Origin: Clostridia bacterium
GTDB taxonomy: Bacteria > Bacillota > Clostridia > Peptostreptococcales > Anaerovoracaceae
Assembly: GCA_024403135.1 (NCBI GenBank)
Contig: JAKSSK010000007.1
Coordinates: 1-50,147 of the forward strand
Reading direction: 5' to 3'
DNA: 50,147 nt
Each line of letters begins with the position of its first letter. Within the stretch, counting starts at the first letter, position 1. The notes beneath the pieces were generated by a model. That model was not told the DNA's origin. It was given only the letters and a program-made list of their open reading frames with translations, and searched no databases. The position numbers and the translations under genes are program-made. This document shows positions 34,879 to 43,570 of this stretch, one piece after another.

Positions 34879-36867
34879 TTACTCCGTGTACAGGTATACT
34901 GTGCCGCCGGCCTTGATTGTATCTCCAGCCTTTGGATACTGATCAACTACCTTGTTTTTCTTTCCAACTACCTTGCTCTTTACGTTGTATCCACCAATTA
35001 CGCCTAAGGCCTTTTCAGTTGTCATTCCTGTTATTGATGGAACTTTGTACGTCTTATTCTTTAAAGCCTTCTTTTCAGCTGCTGTATATGAAGGGGCAAT
35101 TCCAAGGTACTTAACTGTCTGCTCCATTATCTCTTTTGCTATTGGTGCAGCTGTGTAGCTACCATATATCAGGCCCTTAGGGTTATCGCATATTACAAGG
35201 ATTTCAACCTGTGGATCGTTCATCGGTGCCATGCAGATGAAGGATGAATATACGCTGTTGGAATATCCTGTGCTGTTGGCCTTGTTGGCTGTACCAGTCT
35301 TTCCTCCGACTCTGTATCCGGCAATCTTAGCGCTTCCGCCACCGCCCTTAGATACTTCGTATTCCATTATCTTGCACATTTCCTTAGCTGTTTCTTCGGA
35401 AATTACTCTTCTGATCTTAACAGGGCTAAACTTCTTTACGGTCTTGCCGTTTTCATCTCTAAGTTCCTTTACAAGTCTAGGCTGCATCTCTATGCCCTTG
35501 TTTCCGATGGCTGAGATTGCTGTAACAAGCTGTATAGGAGTTACCGCAATACCTTGACCAAAGCCCATGGTTGCAAGTTCAACAGGGCCTATGTTTGCCC
35601 TAGGCTGAACCTGAGCATATGCCTCACCAGGCAAGTCAATATTAGTTAAATCTGTAATTCCAAACAGTGCTAGGTAATCGTAGAACTTCTTTTCACCTAG
35701 TCTAAGGGCTAGCCTTACGTGAGCGGTGTTACAGGAGTTACCTACCGCATCTCTAAGCTGCTGGTTTTTATGCTTTGCACCGTCGTTGCAGTGAAGTGTG
35801 TAGTCCTCAACCCTTATGGATCCCTTGCAGTAAAGGTTCTCCTTTGTGTTTACCACTCCTTCTTCAAGGGCGCTTGCTGCAGTTATTAGCTTAAATGTGG
35901 AACCTGGTTCATAGGTATCGCTGACCATAGAGTTACGCCACATCTTGTTAAGGTAATTTACCTGCTGCTTATCTGTATACTTTGCGAACTTCTTTTTATC
36001 CGCCTTATTGTCCGGCTCAGTTGCATTGTTTGGATTAAAGCCTGGATTCATGGCCATGGCTAGCACATCCCCTGACTTAGGGTCTAATACTATGCACATG
36101 ATCCTGTCTGCATGAGTCTTAGCCATGCCCTTCTTCACAGCCTTTTCTACGTAGTACTGGATGGCCTGGTCAATGGTAAGTACCACATCGTAGCCGTTTT
36201 CTGGTGCGTAGTAGTCGTCTGTACCAAAGGATAGCTCTCCTCCATCACGGTCCGAGTTCTTGATCCATCTACCTGCAATTCCGCTAAGGTATTGGTCGTA
36301 TTCAAGCTCTATTCCAGTTCTTCCTACGTTGTCCTCTGTTACGCTTCCAAGGGTCTGGGATGCGTAGTTACCCATTGGATAGTATCTCTTGCTACCCTTT
36401 GCAAGCAGGATTCCGTTTGCGCCAATTTCCTTGATCTTGGCTGCATCATCCTTGCTAATATATTTTGCAACCTTGACTATGGAATCATCTGATGCCATGT
36501 ACTTTAAGATTGTATCCTTCTTTTTGTGGGTGTACTTTGCAAGCTTTTCAGCTACTGGCTCTACCTGATCATCCTCTAGGCTCTTCTTTAGCTCGTTAGG
36601 TCTAATCCAAACTGTATAGCAGGTTGCACTGGTTGCCAGTTTGCTGCCATTTCTGTCTAAAATATCTCCCCTCTTTGCCTCTACAAGCACGTCTCTAGTC
36701 TGCTGCTCGATGGCCATAGCCTTGTACTCGTCAGCCTTTACAACTTGGATCCATGCAAGGCGCACGCAAAGCAGGGCTAACAGTATTAAAATTAGCCCAA
36801 AAACTATTGTGATTCTTCTTTTGTAAAGGGTTGACACTTTTCTCATAATATGACAAAAGCCAGACAC
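34879..36867 (-). CDS. ftsI: Class B penicillin-binding protein (FtsI/PBP2B/SpoVD type) with one PASTA domain
   Basis: The 662-residue protein has a cytoplasmic N-terminus, one membrane segment (about 18-40), a dimerisation domain and a transpeptidase domain with SxxK (S323-TFK), SxN (SCN in GNSCNTAH) and KTG (GKTGTA). It ends with a single PASTA domain (about 605-662). A single PASTA is more like SpoVD than PBP2B, but no sporulation genes surround it, so I read it as the septal PBP. The start is uncertain: GTG 36867 has AGGG 8 nt upstream; ATG 36846 has no visible site. A long-range hairpin brackets the GTG. Confidence 0.93.
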   Translation of the reverse strand: MSGFCHIMRKVSTLYKRRITIVFGLILILLALLCVRLAWIQVVKADEYKAMAIEQQTRDVLVEAKRGDILDRNGSKLATSATCYTVWIRPNELKKSLEDDQVEPVAEKLAKYTHKKKDTILKYMASDDSIVKVAKYISKDDAAKIKEIGANGILLAKGSKRYYPMGNYASQTLGSVTEDNVGRTGIELEYDQYLSGIAGRWIKNSDRDGGELSFGTDDYYAPENGYDVVLTIDQAIQYYVEKAVKKGMAKTHADRIMCIVLDPKSGDVLAMAMNPGFNPNNATEPDNKADKKKFAKYTDKQQVNYLNKMWRNSMVSDTYEPGSTFKLITAASALEEGVVNTKENLYCKGSIRVEDYTLHCNDGAKHKNQQLRDAVGNSCNTAHVRLALRLGEKKFYDYLALFGITDLTNIDLPGEAYAQVQPRANIGPVELATMGFGQGIAVTPIQLVTAISAIGNKGIEMQPRLVKELRDENGKTVKKFSPVKIRRVISEETAKEMCKIMEYEVSKGGGGSAKIAGYRVGGKTGTANKANSTGYSNSVYSSFICMAPMNDPQVEILVICDNPKGLIYGSYTAAPIAKEIMEQTVKYLGIAPSYTAAEKKALKNKTYKVPSITGMTTEKALGVIGGYNVKSKVVGKKNKVVDQYPKAGDTIKAGGTVYLYTE

Positions 36868-36894
36868 CTTATTTTCCCTGTTAAGTTGTCTGGC
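36859..36894 (-). promoter_or_regulatory. Hairpin around the ribosome binding site of the PBP gene
   Basis: Arms GCCAGACA (36894-36887) and TGTCTGGC (36866-36859) on the minus strand flank a 20-nt loop containing the AGGG site; the GTG start is at the edge of the second arm, followed by TTTT. It could act as a translational or transcriptional attenuator between ftsL and ftsI. Confidence 0.45.
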
Positions 36895-36924
36895 ATACCT
36901 CTCTTATTTAATTATATCTATGCG

Positions 36925-37335
36925 CTAGTTAAATATTTCCTTCTTCATAGTTGATGCGAACTGCTTGCCAGGTGCCTTTACATCCTTGATGTATACGTAC
37001 TGGCTTGCATCAGCATATTCCATTCCATATTTGTTTCTAGCGATCTTTTCAATATTAGTTAAGTTAGTAGCGGCTTGGATTTCTACGTTTAACAAATCTA
37101 TTTCATCTTGGATTTCTTGATTTTCAGCAATCAGCTGATTGTTTTCATACTTTAAATTAGCAGTGAATGCTGAACACACTACTACGCTTAATAAAAGTAT
37201 GCCTATTACTAGGATGTAAGTTAGAGCGTTTGCCTTGCCCTTTCTTACCTCAATCTTCTTTGCCTTGACTTCTTTAGCTTTTCTTTCCTTGCTGAAGTCA
37301 AATCCGTAATCGTATGTGATATTTGCTGTACTCAT
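36925..37335 (-). CDS. ftsL: Cell division protein FtsL
   Basis: The 136-residue bitopic protein has a long basic N-terminus (KERKAKEVKAKKIEVRKGK), one membrane segment (38-58) and an extracellular leucine-zipper-like coil (YENNQLIAENQEIQDEIDLLN) ending in an NKYGMEYA-type tail. It forms a complex with FtsQ/DivIB and FtsB/DivIC and activates FtsWI. Position right after rsmH (one-base overlap, TAATG) confirms the identification. Confidence 0.88.
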   Translation of the reverse strand: MSTANITYDYGFDFSKERKAKEVKAKKIEVRKGKANALTYILVIGILLLSVVVCSAFTANLKYENNQLIAENQEIQDEIDLLNVEIQAATNLTNIEKIARNKYGMEYADASQYVYIKDVKAPGKQFASTMKKEIFN

Positions 37336-38261
37336 TATATCCTCTTTGCTACTCTTAGTTTTGCGCTCCTGGATCTAGGATTTACCATAAGCTCTTCATC
37401 CAGCGGGATGATCGGCTTTCCAGTTACCTTCTTTACGTCTGCAACCTTTCCGCATACGCACACAGGAAATTCCTTAGGGCATGTGCAAGGGTTTGCTCTT
37501 GTATTGAATGTGTCCTTTACTATCCTGTCTTCCAAGGAGTGGAAGGTTATTATACAAAGCCTTCCATCCTTGTTTAAAACGTCTAGGAAGGCACTTACTG
37601 CTTTTTCCAGCTGGCCAAGCTCATCATTAACTTCAATTCTGATGGCTTGGAAGGTTCTCTTAGCTGGATGAGGTCCGTTTCTCCTTGCCGATGCTGGAAT
37701 GGCTGCCTTTATGGCATCCACCAGCTGGTAGGTAGTTTCTATGGGTCTTGCCTTTACGATAAATGTGGCGATCCTGGATGCCCACTTATCTTCCCCATAG
37801 TCTGAGATAATTCGTGCGAGGTCCTTCTGACTATACTCGTTAACCACGTTGTAAGCCGAAAAGGAGTCCTGCTGGTTCATCCTCATATCAAGTGGCGCAT
37901 CACTCATATAGGAAAAACCTCGCTCTTCATTATCCAGTTGGTAGGATGAAACCCCGAGGTCAAGTAGGGCTCCATCAATGTGATTTATTTTAAGGTTTAG
38001 TAAAATTTCTTTAATATTGGAATAGTTGTCTTGGACAAAAACCTTCTTACAGTCATATTTCTCAAGTCTCTTTGATGCTGCGTTTATGGCTTCAATGTCC
38101 CTGTCTATGCCTATGAGCATTCCATCAGGTCCTAGCTTTTCGCATATGCCCGATGCATGGCCTCCGCCACCTAAGGTTCCGTCAACATATATTCCGTCTG
38201 GTTTAATATCTAAATTCTCAATCGATTCATCGAATAGAACTGATTTATGTTTGAATTCCAT
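37335..38261 (-). CDS. rsmH: 16S rRNA (cytosine1402-N4)-methyltransferase
   Basis: The 308-residue protein has the SAM-binding motif [20 protein letters not shown] and conserved blocks [29 protein letters not shown] and [13 protein letters not shown]. It methylates C1402 in the ribosomal P site. A cysteine-rich segment ([13 protein letters not shown]) near residue 265 is typical of clostridial homologues. It follows mraZ by 8 nt. Confidence 0.97.
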   Translation of the reverse strand: MEFKHKSVLFDESIENLDIKPDGIYVDGTLGGGGHASGICEKLGPDGMLIGIDRDIEAINAASKRLEKYDCKKVFVQDNYSNIKEILLNLKINHIDGALLDLGVSSYQLDNEERGFSYMSDAPLDMRMNQQDSFSAYNVVNEYSQKDLARIISDYGEDKWASRIATFIVKARPIETTYQLVDAIKAAIPASARRNGPHPAKRTFQAIRIEVNDELGQLEKAVSAFLDVLNKDGRLCIITFHSLEDRIVKDTFNTRANPCTCPKEFPVCVCGKVADVKKVTGKPIIPLDEELMVNPRSRSAKLRVAKRI

Positions 38262-38269
38262 TTAATCTC

Positions 38270-38692
38270 CTAGAAGCTGTATTCCTCTAAAGCGCTAGCG
38301 AATTCGTTGGTGTCCATAGTTCCTGCGCTCTTAAAAGCTTCCTCAGCCCAGATCTCAATTCTTCTAATAGCACCTACTGTAACCATTTCCTTTGTGATGG
38401 CTGCGTAGCTTCTAAGCTCTGCTGGCAGGCATATTCTTCCTTGCTTGTCCAGCTCACACTCAACTGCGTTTGCTGCAAAGTGTCTTATGAATTTTCTGAT
38501 CTCTGGATTTGACTCAGGTAATGCGGTAATCTTTTCAACCTGCTTTGCCCAGTCCTCTAAAGTGTAGATGTATAGGCACTTATCTAGGCCCTTGGTAAGA
38601 ACGCATCTTCCTCCCAATTGGTCTCTGTGCTTAGAAGGAATAATCATTCTGTTCTTGTCATCTATTGAGTTGTAATAGGTACCCATGAACAT
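38270..38692 (-). CDS. mraZ: Transcriptional regulator MraZ
   Basis: The 140-residue protein has two MraZ/AbrB-like half-domains: YYNSIDDKNRMIIPSKHRD near the start, with a matching ECELDKQGRICLPAELRSYA repeat near residue 85. It forms ring oligomers that bind repeats in its own promoter and control the dcw operon. ATG 38692 has AAGGAGG 8 nt upstream. It is the first gene of the cluster. Confidence 0.96.
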   Translation of the reverse strand: MFMGTYYNSIDDKNRMIIPSKHRDQLGGRCVLTKGLDKCLYIYTLEDWAKQVEKITALPESNPEIRKFIRHFAANAVECELDKQGRICLPAELRSYAAITKEMVTVGAIRRIEIWAEEAFKSAGTMDTNEFASALEEYSF

Positions 38693-38721
38693 AGTTCATC
38701 CCTCCTTATCATTTTCACTAT

Positions 38722-38754
38722 CCCCACTATACACCACTTTGAGTATAAAATCAA
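38722..38754 (-). promoter_or_regulatory. dcw operon promoter with MraZ-like boxes
   Basis: On the minus strand TTGATT (38754-38749), 17 nt and TATAGT (38731-38726) form a good promoter. AGTGG pentamers recur at 10-nt spacing over the spacer and -10, followed by a weaker AGTGA; another AGTGGGGG lies further upstream (about 38785-38792). This fits the repeated G-rich boxes known for MraZ, so autorepression is likely. Confidence 0.7.
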
Positions 38755-38799
38755 GTAATTTTTACTATTTTTTTACCATTTTCCCCCACTTTTTTACAT

Positions 38800-38829
38800 A
38801 AAAAAATACCCGGGATTTTCTCCCGGGCA
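38800..38829 (-). terminator. Terminator of the GTPase-thioesterase-pseudophosphatase operon
   Basis: A perfect 7-bp GC stem CCCGGGA/TCCCGGG (38811-38817, 38823-38829) is followed by TATTTTTTTA on the minus strand, insulating the dcw promoter from the upstream operon. Confidence 0.9.
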
Positions 38830-38840
38830 GTGCCTTTTTT

Positions 38841-40448
38841 CTATTTCTTTCTAAAGCTACGGATGAAACGATCATCGCCTCTATACTTGTTTTTTCTATT
38901 GTAAACCTTTCTCCTGTTGGAAAACATCTTAGGCTGCTTGTTGGCCTTCCTAGCGTTTCTGATAAACGCCGTGTTCCTTATTCCCAGCTTTCTTCTGATC
39001 AGGCCGATGATTGCTGCAATAAGCAGGATTACTAGAGCTAAAAGTATGATGCTAGCTAGTAGTGATACTACGAAGATCTTTCCTGGGTTCTTAAGTATAG
39101 CCCCTAGGCTCTTATCCTCTATCTGGCTTGACCAGCATCCGCCTTTTTTAGCGATCTTTCCCTTTGCTACTGCTACCCACTGCTTTACAGCCTTGCCCTT
39201 ATAGTCGATTACAGCGCTTCCAAGACTTGTTAAAGGATTTCCATCCTTGTCCTTGAAAACCAGGTCCATAAGGCCAAACGGGGCCTTTCTAGCCTGCTTC
39301 AGTATGTCGATAGTCTTTGTATCCGTTATTACCCTGTAAAGGCTTCTATCCTTTACCTTTTCTCCATTAGAAAGTCTAACTTCAGATACCCTGTTACGGT
39401 AAAATCTATGAGGGTTGGATACATAGCTAATGCCTGCCCCATAAATCTTTACGTCAGGGTTCTTCTCTGAGATGGACGCATCTATCTCGGCAAGTATCTT
39501 TAGCTCAGCGCCAGATAGGTATACATCTACCAGATTTCCGCTTTCCTTTTCACCGAACAGCTGGTAAAGGTCCTTTGTGTACACCTTTCCAGGCTTAAGG
39601 CTTCCCTTCATAGTTCCCTGGGCAAAGAAGGCTCCCGCTATTGGTGCGTCGCCCTTTGCCAGTAGTCTACCTGTGTTAAGGTAGGCCTTAGCTATGAAGC
39701 TAGGATTGAACACTCTGATGTGTCCTATTAGGTCCTTGCCTGAAAAACCGTAGATTCCAAATATGGTCTCATCTAAAGCCTCATCGTATTCCTCTTCAAC
39801 CTGAGTTATTGCTGGGTCTACGTATACGCTGTCATCTAAATCAATGGCATCGGTCTGTATCTCCCCAGTAGTAAGGTCCATGGTCATGTGGCATACCTTG
39901 TTCTTTTCAGCGTAAAGAATAGGAATGTCTCCTGATCTGTCTGGGCCCTTCTTCCCGCTGGAGATTATCAGATCTACCCTTTCAAGGGAATCCGGTTCAT
40001 CTCCGTCGTAAAGGCATATTACCTTGTCTACGCCTCTAGCCGTATCTATGGAACCCTTTCCAACTACGCCCAGCTTGGAATAGTACTTTTCTACTATTGC
40101 AGCTGCGCTTGTAGGAATGGTGAATACGTCGTATCCCATTACGTTCATAGCCTTTTCCTGATACTCTATGGAAAGATCATTTCCCTTCATCTTTCCTGCA
40201 TCAAGAAGGTATGAGTCTGGGTACTGGTACCTTAGCTGTCTGATGGCTGTCATGGCCTTACCCATGGTCTCATAGTCCCCATCGAATCCGCCTGTGTAGA
40301 TTACGGACATGATATTCTCATCCTGCTGGTAGCTGTAGAATCCCTCTCTATCCCAGATATAATATGAACCGTAGTTTTCTATCTGGGCAAAGGCTATCGA
40401 TGGAATCATCATCAGCGCTATTAAAATTGTTGCAATTATCTTCTTCAT
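38841..40448 (-). CDS. Membrane-anchored, catalytically degenerate 5'-nucleotidase-like protein
   Basis: The 535-residue protein has a signal peptide (1-21), an N-terminal calcineurin-like domain, a well-kept 5'-nucleotidase C-terminal domain (about 230-420; FLSGAEL-like YLSGAELKILAEID and YGAGISYVSNP), one membrane segment (about 458-485) and a 50-residue very basic tail facing the cytoplasm. The metal and catalytic motifs of the family are lost: the N-terminal D-x-H position reads YTGGFDGD, the DAGD motif reads DAGK, and the GNHE position reads IPTS. It therefore probably binds a nucleotide or a similar ligand without hydrolysing it (inference). It is the last gene of an operon with a thioesterase and a dynamin-like GTPase. 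Confidence 0.75.
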   Translation of the reverse strand: MKKIIATILIALMMIPSIAFAQIENYGSYYIWDREGFYSYQQDENIMSVIYTGGFDGDYETMGKAMTAIRQLRYQYPDSYLLDAGKMKGNDLSIEYQEKAMNVMGYDVFTIPTSAAAIVEKYYSKLGVVGKGSIDTARGVDKVICLYDGDEPDSLERVDLIISSGKKGPDRSGDIPILYAEKNKVCHMTMDLTTGEIQTDAIDLDDSVYVDPAITQVEEEYDEALDETIFGIYGFSGKDLIGHIRVFNPSFIAKAYLNTGRLLAKGDAPIAGAFFAQGTMKGSLKPGKVYTKDLYQLFGEKESGNLVDVYLSGAELKILAEIDASISEKNPDVKIYGAGISYVSNPHRFYRNRVSEVRLSNGEKVKDRSLYRVITDTKTIDILKQARKAPFGLMDLVFKDKDGNPLTSLGSAVIDYKGKAVKQWVAVAKGKIAKKGGCWSSQIEDKSLGAILKNPGKIFVVSLLASIILLALVILLIAAIIGLIRRKLGIRNTAFIRNARKANKQPKMFSNRRKVYNRKNKYRGDDRFIRSFRKK

Positions 40449-40452
40449 ATCT

Positions 40453-41151
40453 CTATCCTAGGACTAACTTCATTTCGCAGTTTGTCATATCGCCTATATG
40501 GCTTTTAAAATATATGGTGTTATCTTCTCTCTTTAAATATATCTCTATCACTGAGCCTAAAGGGGCTTCCTTTGAAAAGTGTATCTTAGCCTGCCTTATT
40601 CTCTTTCCCTGGTTTAATTCAGGTATGTAGTCCTGAGCTATCCTAAGATACTGGGTGTTGTTAAGGTGACCGTTGATGTCGCAGTCGTTATACCTTACCT
40701 CATAGGTGTCAACGTGCTGCATATCCTCTGGACACTTAAACCTTTCGCAGCTAGGAATGTCTCCCTCTTCAACGGTGAACATTGAAAAGTCTACGGCATT
40801 TGCCCTCATGATCTTCATGGTTGATGTTTCAACTAGGCTCCACTGGCCTAGGGCCTTAGCAACAAGCTCTCCTCCCCTATATACCTCATACTTTCTAGGT
40901 AGGGTCGCTCCTCTTCCCTCACATGGCCAGCTCTTAATCTCGATCTGGTCAAACTTCTTGATGGGCTTTATGAAGTCTATGTCCATTCTGTTAATTAGAA
41001 GGGCAACTCCTCTTTCTAAAAGCTCATCGTATGGAAGTCCTTCCTTTGTCATCTGCTCTGTTGCAGCTTCCTGCATGTATTTTTGAATGAAATCTGCCTT
41101 CATGTTATCGTGCATATCGCATTCATATGTTCTAACCTTGTGGCCTATCAT
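40453..41151 (-). CDS. Acyl-ACP thioesterase (FatA/FatB type)
   Basis: The 232-residue protein has two tandem hotdog domains, the plant-like acyl-ACP thioesterase layout found in clostridia. The second half begins VRYNDCDINGHLNNTQYLRIAQD, carrying the conserved Asp158, Asn160 and His162 of the active site. It releases free fatty acids from acyl carrier protein. ATG 41151 overlaps the GTPase stop by 4 nt and its stop lies 4 nt before the pseudo-nucleotidase gene, so all three are one operon. Confidence 0.88.
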   Translation of the reverse strand: MIGHKVRTYECDMHDNMKADFIQKYMQEAATEQMTKEGLPYDELLERGVALLINRMDIDFIKPIKKFDQIEIKSWPCEGRGATLPRKYEVYRGGELVAKALGQWSLVETSTMKIMRANAVDFSMFTVEEGDIPSCERFKCPEDMQHVDTYEVRYNDCDINGHLNNTQYLRIAQDYIPELNQGKRIRQAKIHFSKEAPLGSVIEIYLKREDNTIYFKSHIGDMTNCEMKLVLG

Positions 41152-42587
41152 ATCTTTACTCTCAGGCTCCTTAAATGTCTTACTAACTTGTTTAAATCTT
41201 CTATCCTTCTGATTACGATAAAGGCGTTTTCTTCTCTGTACATGAAGATGGCGTTAAGGGTATCCCTTAGCTCGTCGCATAGTCCCTTGATCTCATCTGT
41301 TACCTGGCTATCTAGCTTTGCCATGGTCTCATCTAAAAGTTTTTCAAAGTCTAAATCATCGCCGTCTAAAGCCATGGTCATATTCTGCTTCATGTAGTCT
41401 AGCTTGGAAATATCGTAGCGGTAGTCTATGCCGAATAGATCCGACACTTCCTTTGAAATGCCGTTCTTAGTTTCGTTAACAAAGGCTTCCAGTTCTCCTG
41501 CTCTAATGAAGCTATATGCCTTTAAGCTGATGGCATACTTTCTATATATCTCTCCTACCATCTCGGGCGCCATGGTCTTAAAAGGCTCTATCTCCTCTTC
41601 TAGTCCCTTTAGAAGTTCCTCTCTTTTAGCTTGATGCTCTAGCACCTTTTCCCTAGTCTTTTCACCTGCTAGGTCTATTGCTTCGTTTATCTTCTTAAAT
41701 CCTTGATCCAGGTCTTCTATTGGCATGCTTAAAGCGTTTCTGTAAAGCTTTATCTGCTTCATGGCATCGTCCATAAGGTCAACTAACTTCATCTTAACGG
41801 AGCTTTCAAGTATTTCCTTGATGGAATGCTTTGTATCGTATGTGATTGTATCCTTTAGCTCCTTGATGCCGTATCCTGTCCTTGCGCTTACAGGAAATAT
41901 GGTTACATCTTCTACCTCCATGATGTCCTTTAGAAGGTTCTTGCAGTATTCCATGTATGCCTTTAGATCTTCCTCAGATATTACGTCCACCTTGTTTACT
42001 GCAAAGTAGAACTTGGATGCGTACTCCTTGGCGTTCTTAAGAAAATCTATCTCAATCTGGTTGATAGGACTATCCACGCTAAGCATGAATATTACCCCGT
42101 CAGATTCCTTTACGAAGGCATAGGCTGCGTCGGTGTTGTTCTGGTGAACTGACCCTACTCCTGGAGTGTCTACAAATGTAATCCCGTCCTCTAAGAAAGG
42201 ACTAGGTGCATACATTGTAACTGAGCTTACTCCCAGCACGTTCTTAGGGTTTTCCTGTTCGTTAATATATTCATGCAGATCCTTAAATTCAACTGGCTTT
42301 ACAACGCCGTTATTGAATAGGACATCTGCAGCTTTTTCTCCATATCTGATCTCGGTTACTGCAGCAGTTACTGGCACTATTCCCACTGGAAGAATGTCGT
42401 CCTCTAGGATGGCATTTACCAGGGTACTCTTTCCTCTTTTAAACTGGCCAATTACTGAAATTGTAACCTTCTGATTCTGTAGTTTTTCTGCCAGCTCCTT
42501 AGCTCTTCTTGCCTGACTTTGGCATATTTCGAAAGGGCTAAAAAGCTCATTGGCTGTAAGTGCTATTTCTAAAGCGGGTCTTGGCAT
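41148..42587 (-). CDS. Dynamin-family GTPase
   Basis: The 479-residue protein has a dynamin-type G domain: G1 GQFKRGKS (47-54), a G2 Thr in VTAAVTE, G3 VDTPGVGS and G4 NKVD. Helical stalk-like segments follow (about 265-479), with no obvious membrane segment. Bacterial dynamin-like proteins bend, fuse or protect membranes. The promoter is a clear TTGACA-17-TAAAAT; the SD AAGGAG lies 12 nt from ATG, longer than usual. Co-transcription with a fatty-acid-releasing thioesterase suggests a membrane maintenance role (inference). Confidence 0.88.
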   Translation of the reverse strand: MPRPALEIALTANELFSPFEICQSQARRAKELAEKLQNQKVTISVIGQFKRGKSTLVNAILEDDILPVGIVPVTAAVTEIRYGEKAADVLFNNGVVKPVEFKDLHEYINEQENPKNVLGVSSVTMYAPSPFLEDGITFVDTPGVGSVHQNNTDAAYAFVKESDGVIFMLSVDSPINQIEIDFLKNAKEYASKFYFAVNKVDVISEEDLKAYMEYCKNLLKDIMEVEDVTIFPVSARTGYGIKELKDTITYDTKHSIKEILESSVKMKLVDLMDDAMKQIKLYRNALSMPIEDLDQGFKKINEAIDLAGEKTREKVLEHQAKREELLKGLEEEIEPFKTMAPEMVGEIYRKYAISLKAYSFIRAGELEAFVNETKNGISKEVSDLFGIDYRYDISKLDYMKQNMTMALDGDDLDFEKLLDETMAKLDSQVTDEIKGLCDELRDTLNAIFMYREENAFIVIRRIEDLNKLVRHLRSLRVKI

Positions 42588-42622
42588 TTATCTACACTTC
42601 TCCTTATATATGTTATCTAGAT

Positions 42623-42651
42623 ATTTTAGCAAAGTAATTAGTATTTGTCAA
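42623..42651 (-). promoter_or_regulatory. Promoter of the dynamin-GTPase operon
   Basis: On the minus strand TTGACA (42651-42646), 17 nt and TAAAAT (42628-42623). Its -35 shares all but one base with the -35 of the divergent transporter promoter. Confidence 0.8.
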
Positions 42652-42673
42652 AAGAGTGAGCCTATGATAAACT
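42645..42673 (+). promoter_or_regulatory. Promoter of the EamA-AEC transporter operon
   Basis: TTGTCA (42645-42650), 17 nt and TAAACT (42668-42673) on the plus strand, about 30 nt before the start at 42703. The -35 overlaps that of the divergent GTPase promoter. Confidence 0.75.
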
Positions 42674-42702
42674 CTATTTATCAATAGATTCAGGAGTATT
42701 TT

Positions 42703-43569
42703 ATGAAGAACCATCAGCTAATATATGTAGCCGGTTTGTTCGTGGTAGCCATGTTCTGGGGACTGGGCTTTCCTGCCCTTAAGTTCTGCGAAGATGTGCC
42801 AACCTTCTTCATAATGTCATTCAGGTTCGTTGTGGCTGCAATCTTAGTCAGCCTGATCTTCCACAAGAAGCTTAAGGAGATCAGCTGGGACATTATCAAG
42901 GTGGGTTCCTGGGTAGGAGTTTTAAACTTCCTATGCTACATCACCGCTACCATCGGCATCAAGTACACCACCAGCGCTAGGTGCGCATTTTTCTCGTGCC
43001 TAGGTGCCATCTGTGTACCTCTACTAAACTGGCTTTTCTATAAAGTAAAGATAACCAAGAAGTTTTTCGGATGCATCACCTTGTGCGTAGTAGGTGTTTA
43101 TCTGATCTCCATGGGCGGAAACGCATCAATTGGTCTAAACTTTGGAGACATCATCTCCCTATCCGCTTCAATATTTGGAGCAGGACAGCTGGTAGCTATA
43201 GACCACAGGGCAAAGAACATGGATAACGTGGCCCTAACCATAGTGTCACTAACATCCATAGCAATCCTTTCCCTTATCTGCATGTTTATCCTGGGAGAGC
43301 AGATACCTACATCATTTACACCAGTGGAGATTGGTTCACTTATCTTCATGGGCGTATGCGCATCGGCCATCGCCTTCCTGCTGCAGTTCTTCTGCATAGA
43401 CAAGGTGCCAAGCAACCGTGCTTGCCTGATCCTAACCATGGAGCCTGTACTTGGAGGAATCTCCTCCGTACTTATCCTTCACGAGGTTATGGGCGTTATA
43501 GGCGCAATAGGCGGCGCTCTAGTTGCAGCCAGCGTGGTTTTATCCGAATACTCCAGTACCAAGGACTAG
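42703..43569 (+). CDS. EamA/DMT-family transporter
   Basis: The 288-residue protein has ten hydrophobic segments in two homologous halves, the EamA (drug/metabolite transporter) pattern. WGLGFPALKF near residue 20 and CASAIAFLLQFFCIDKVPSNRACLILTMEPVLGG in the second half are typical. Substrate unknown; exporters of amino acids or metabolites are common in the family. CAGGAG lies 6 nt before ATG. It is followed 1 nt later by a second transporter gene, so both are co-transcribed. Confidence 0.88.
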   Translation: MKNHQLIYVAGLFVVAMFWGLGFPALKFCEDVPTFFIMSFRFVVAAILVSLIFHKKLKEISWDIIKVGSWVGVLNFLCYITATIGIKYTTSARCAFFSCLGAICVPLLNWLFYKVKITKKFFGCITLCVVGVYLISMGGNASIGLNFGDIISLSASIFGAGQLVAIDHRAKNMDNVALTIVSLTSIAILSLICMFILGEQIPTSFTPVEIGSLIFMGVCASAIAFLLQFFCIDKVPSNRACLILTMEPVLGGISSVLILHEVMGVIGAIGGALVAASVVLSEYSSTKD

Positions 43570-43570
43570 T

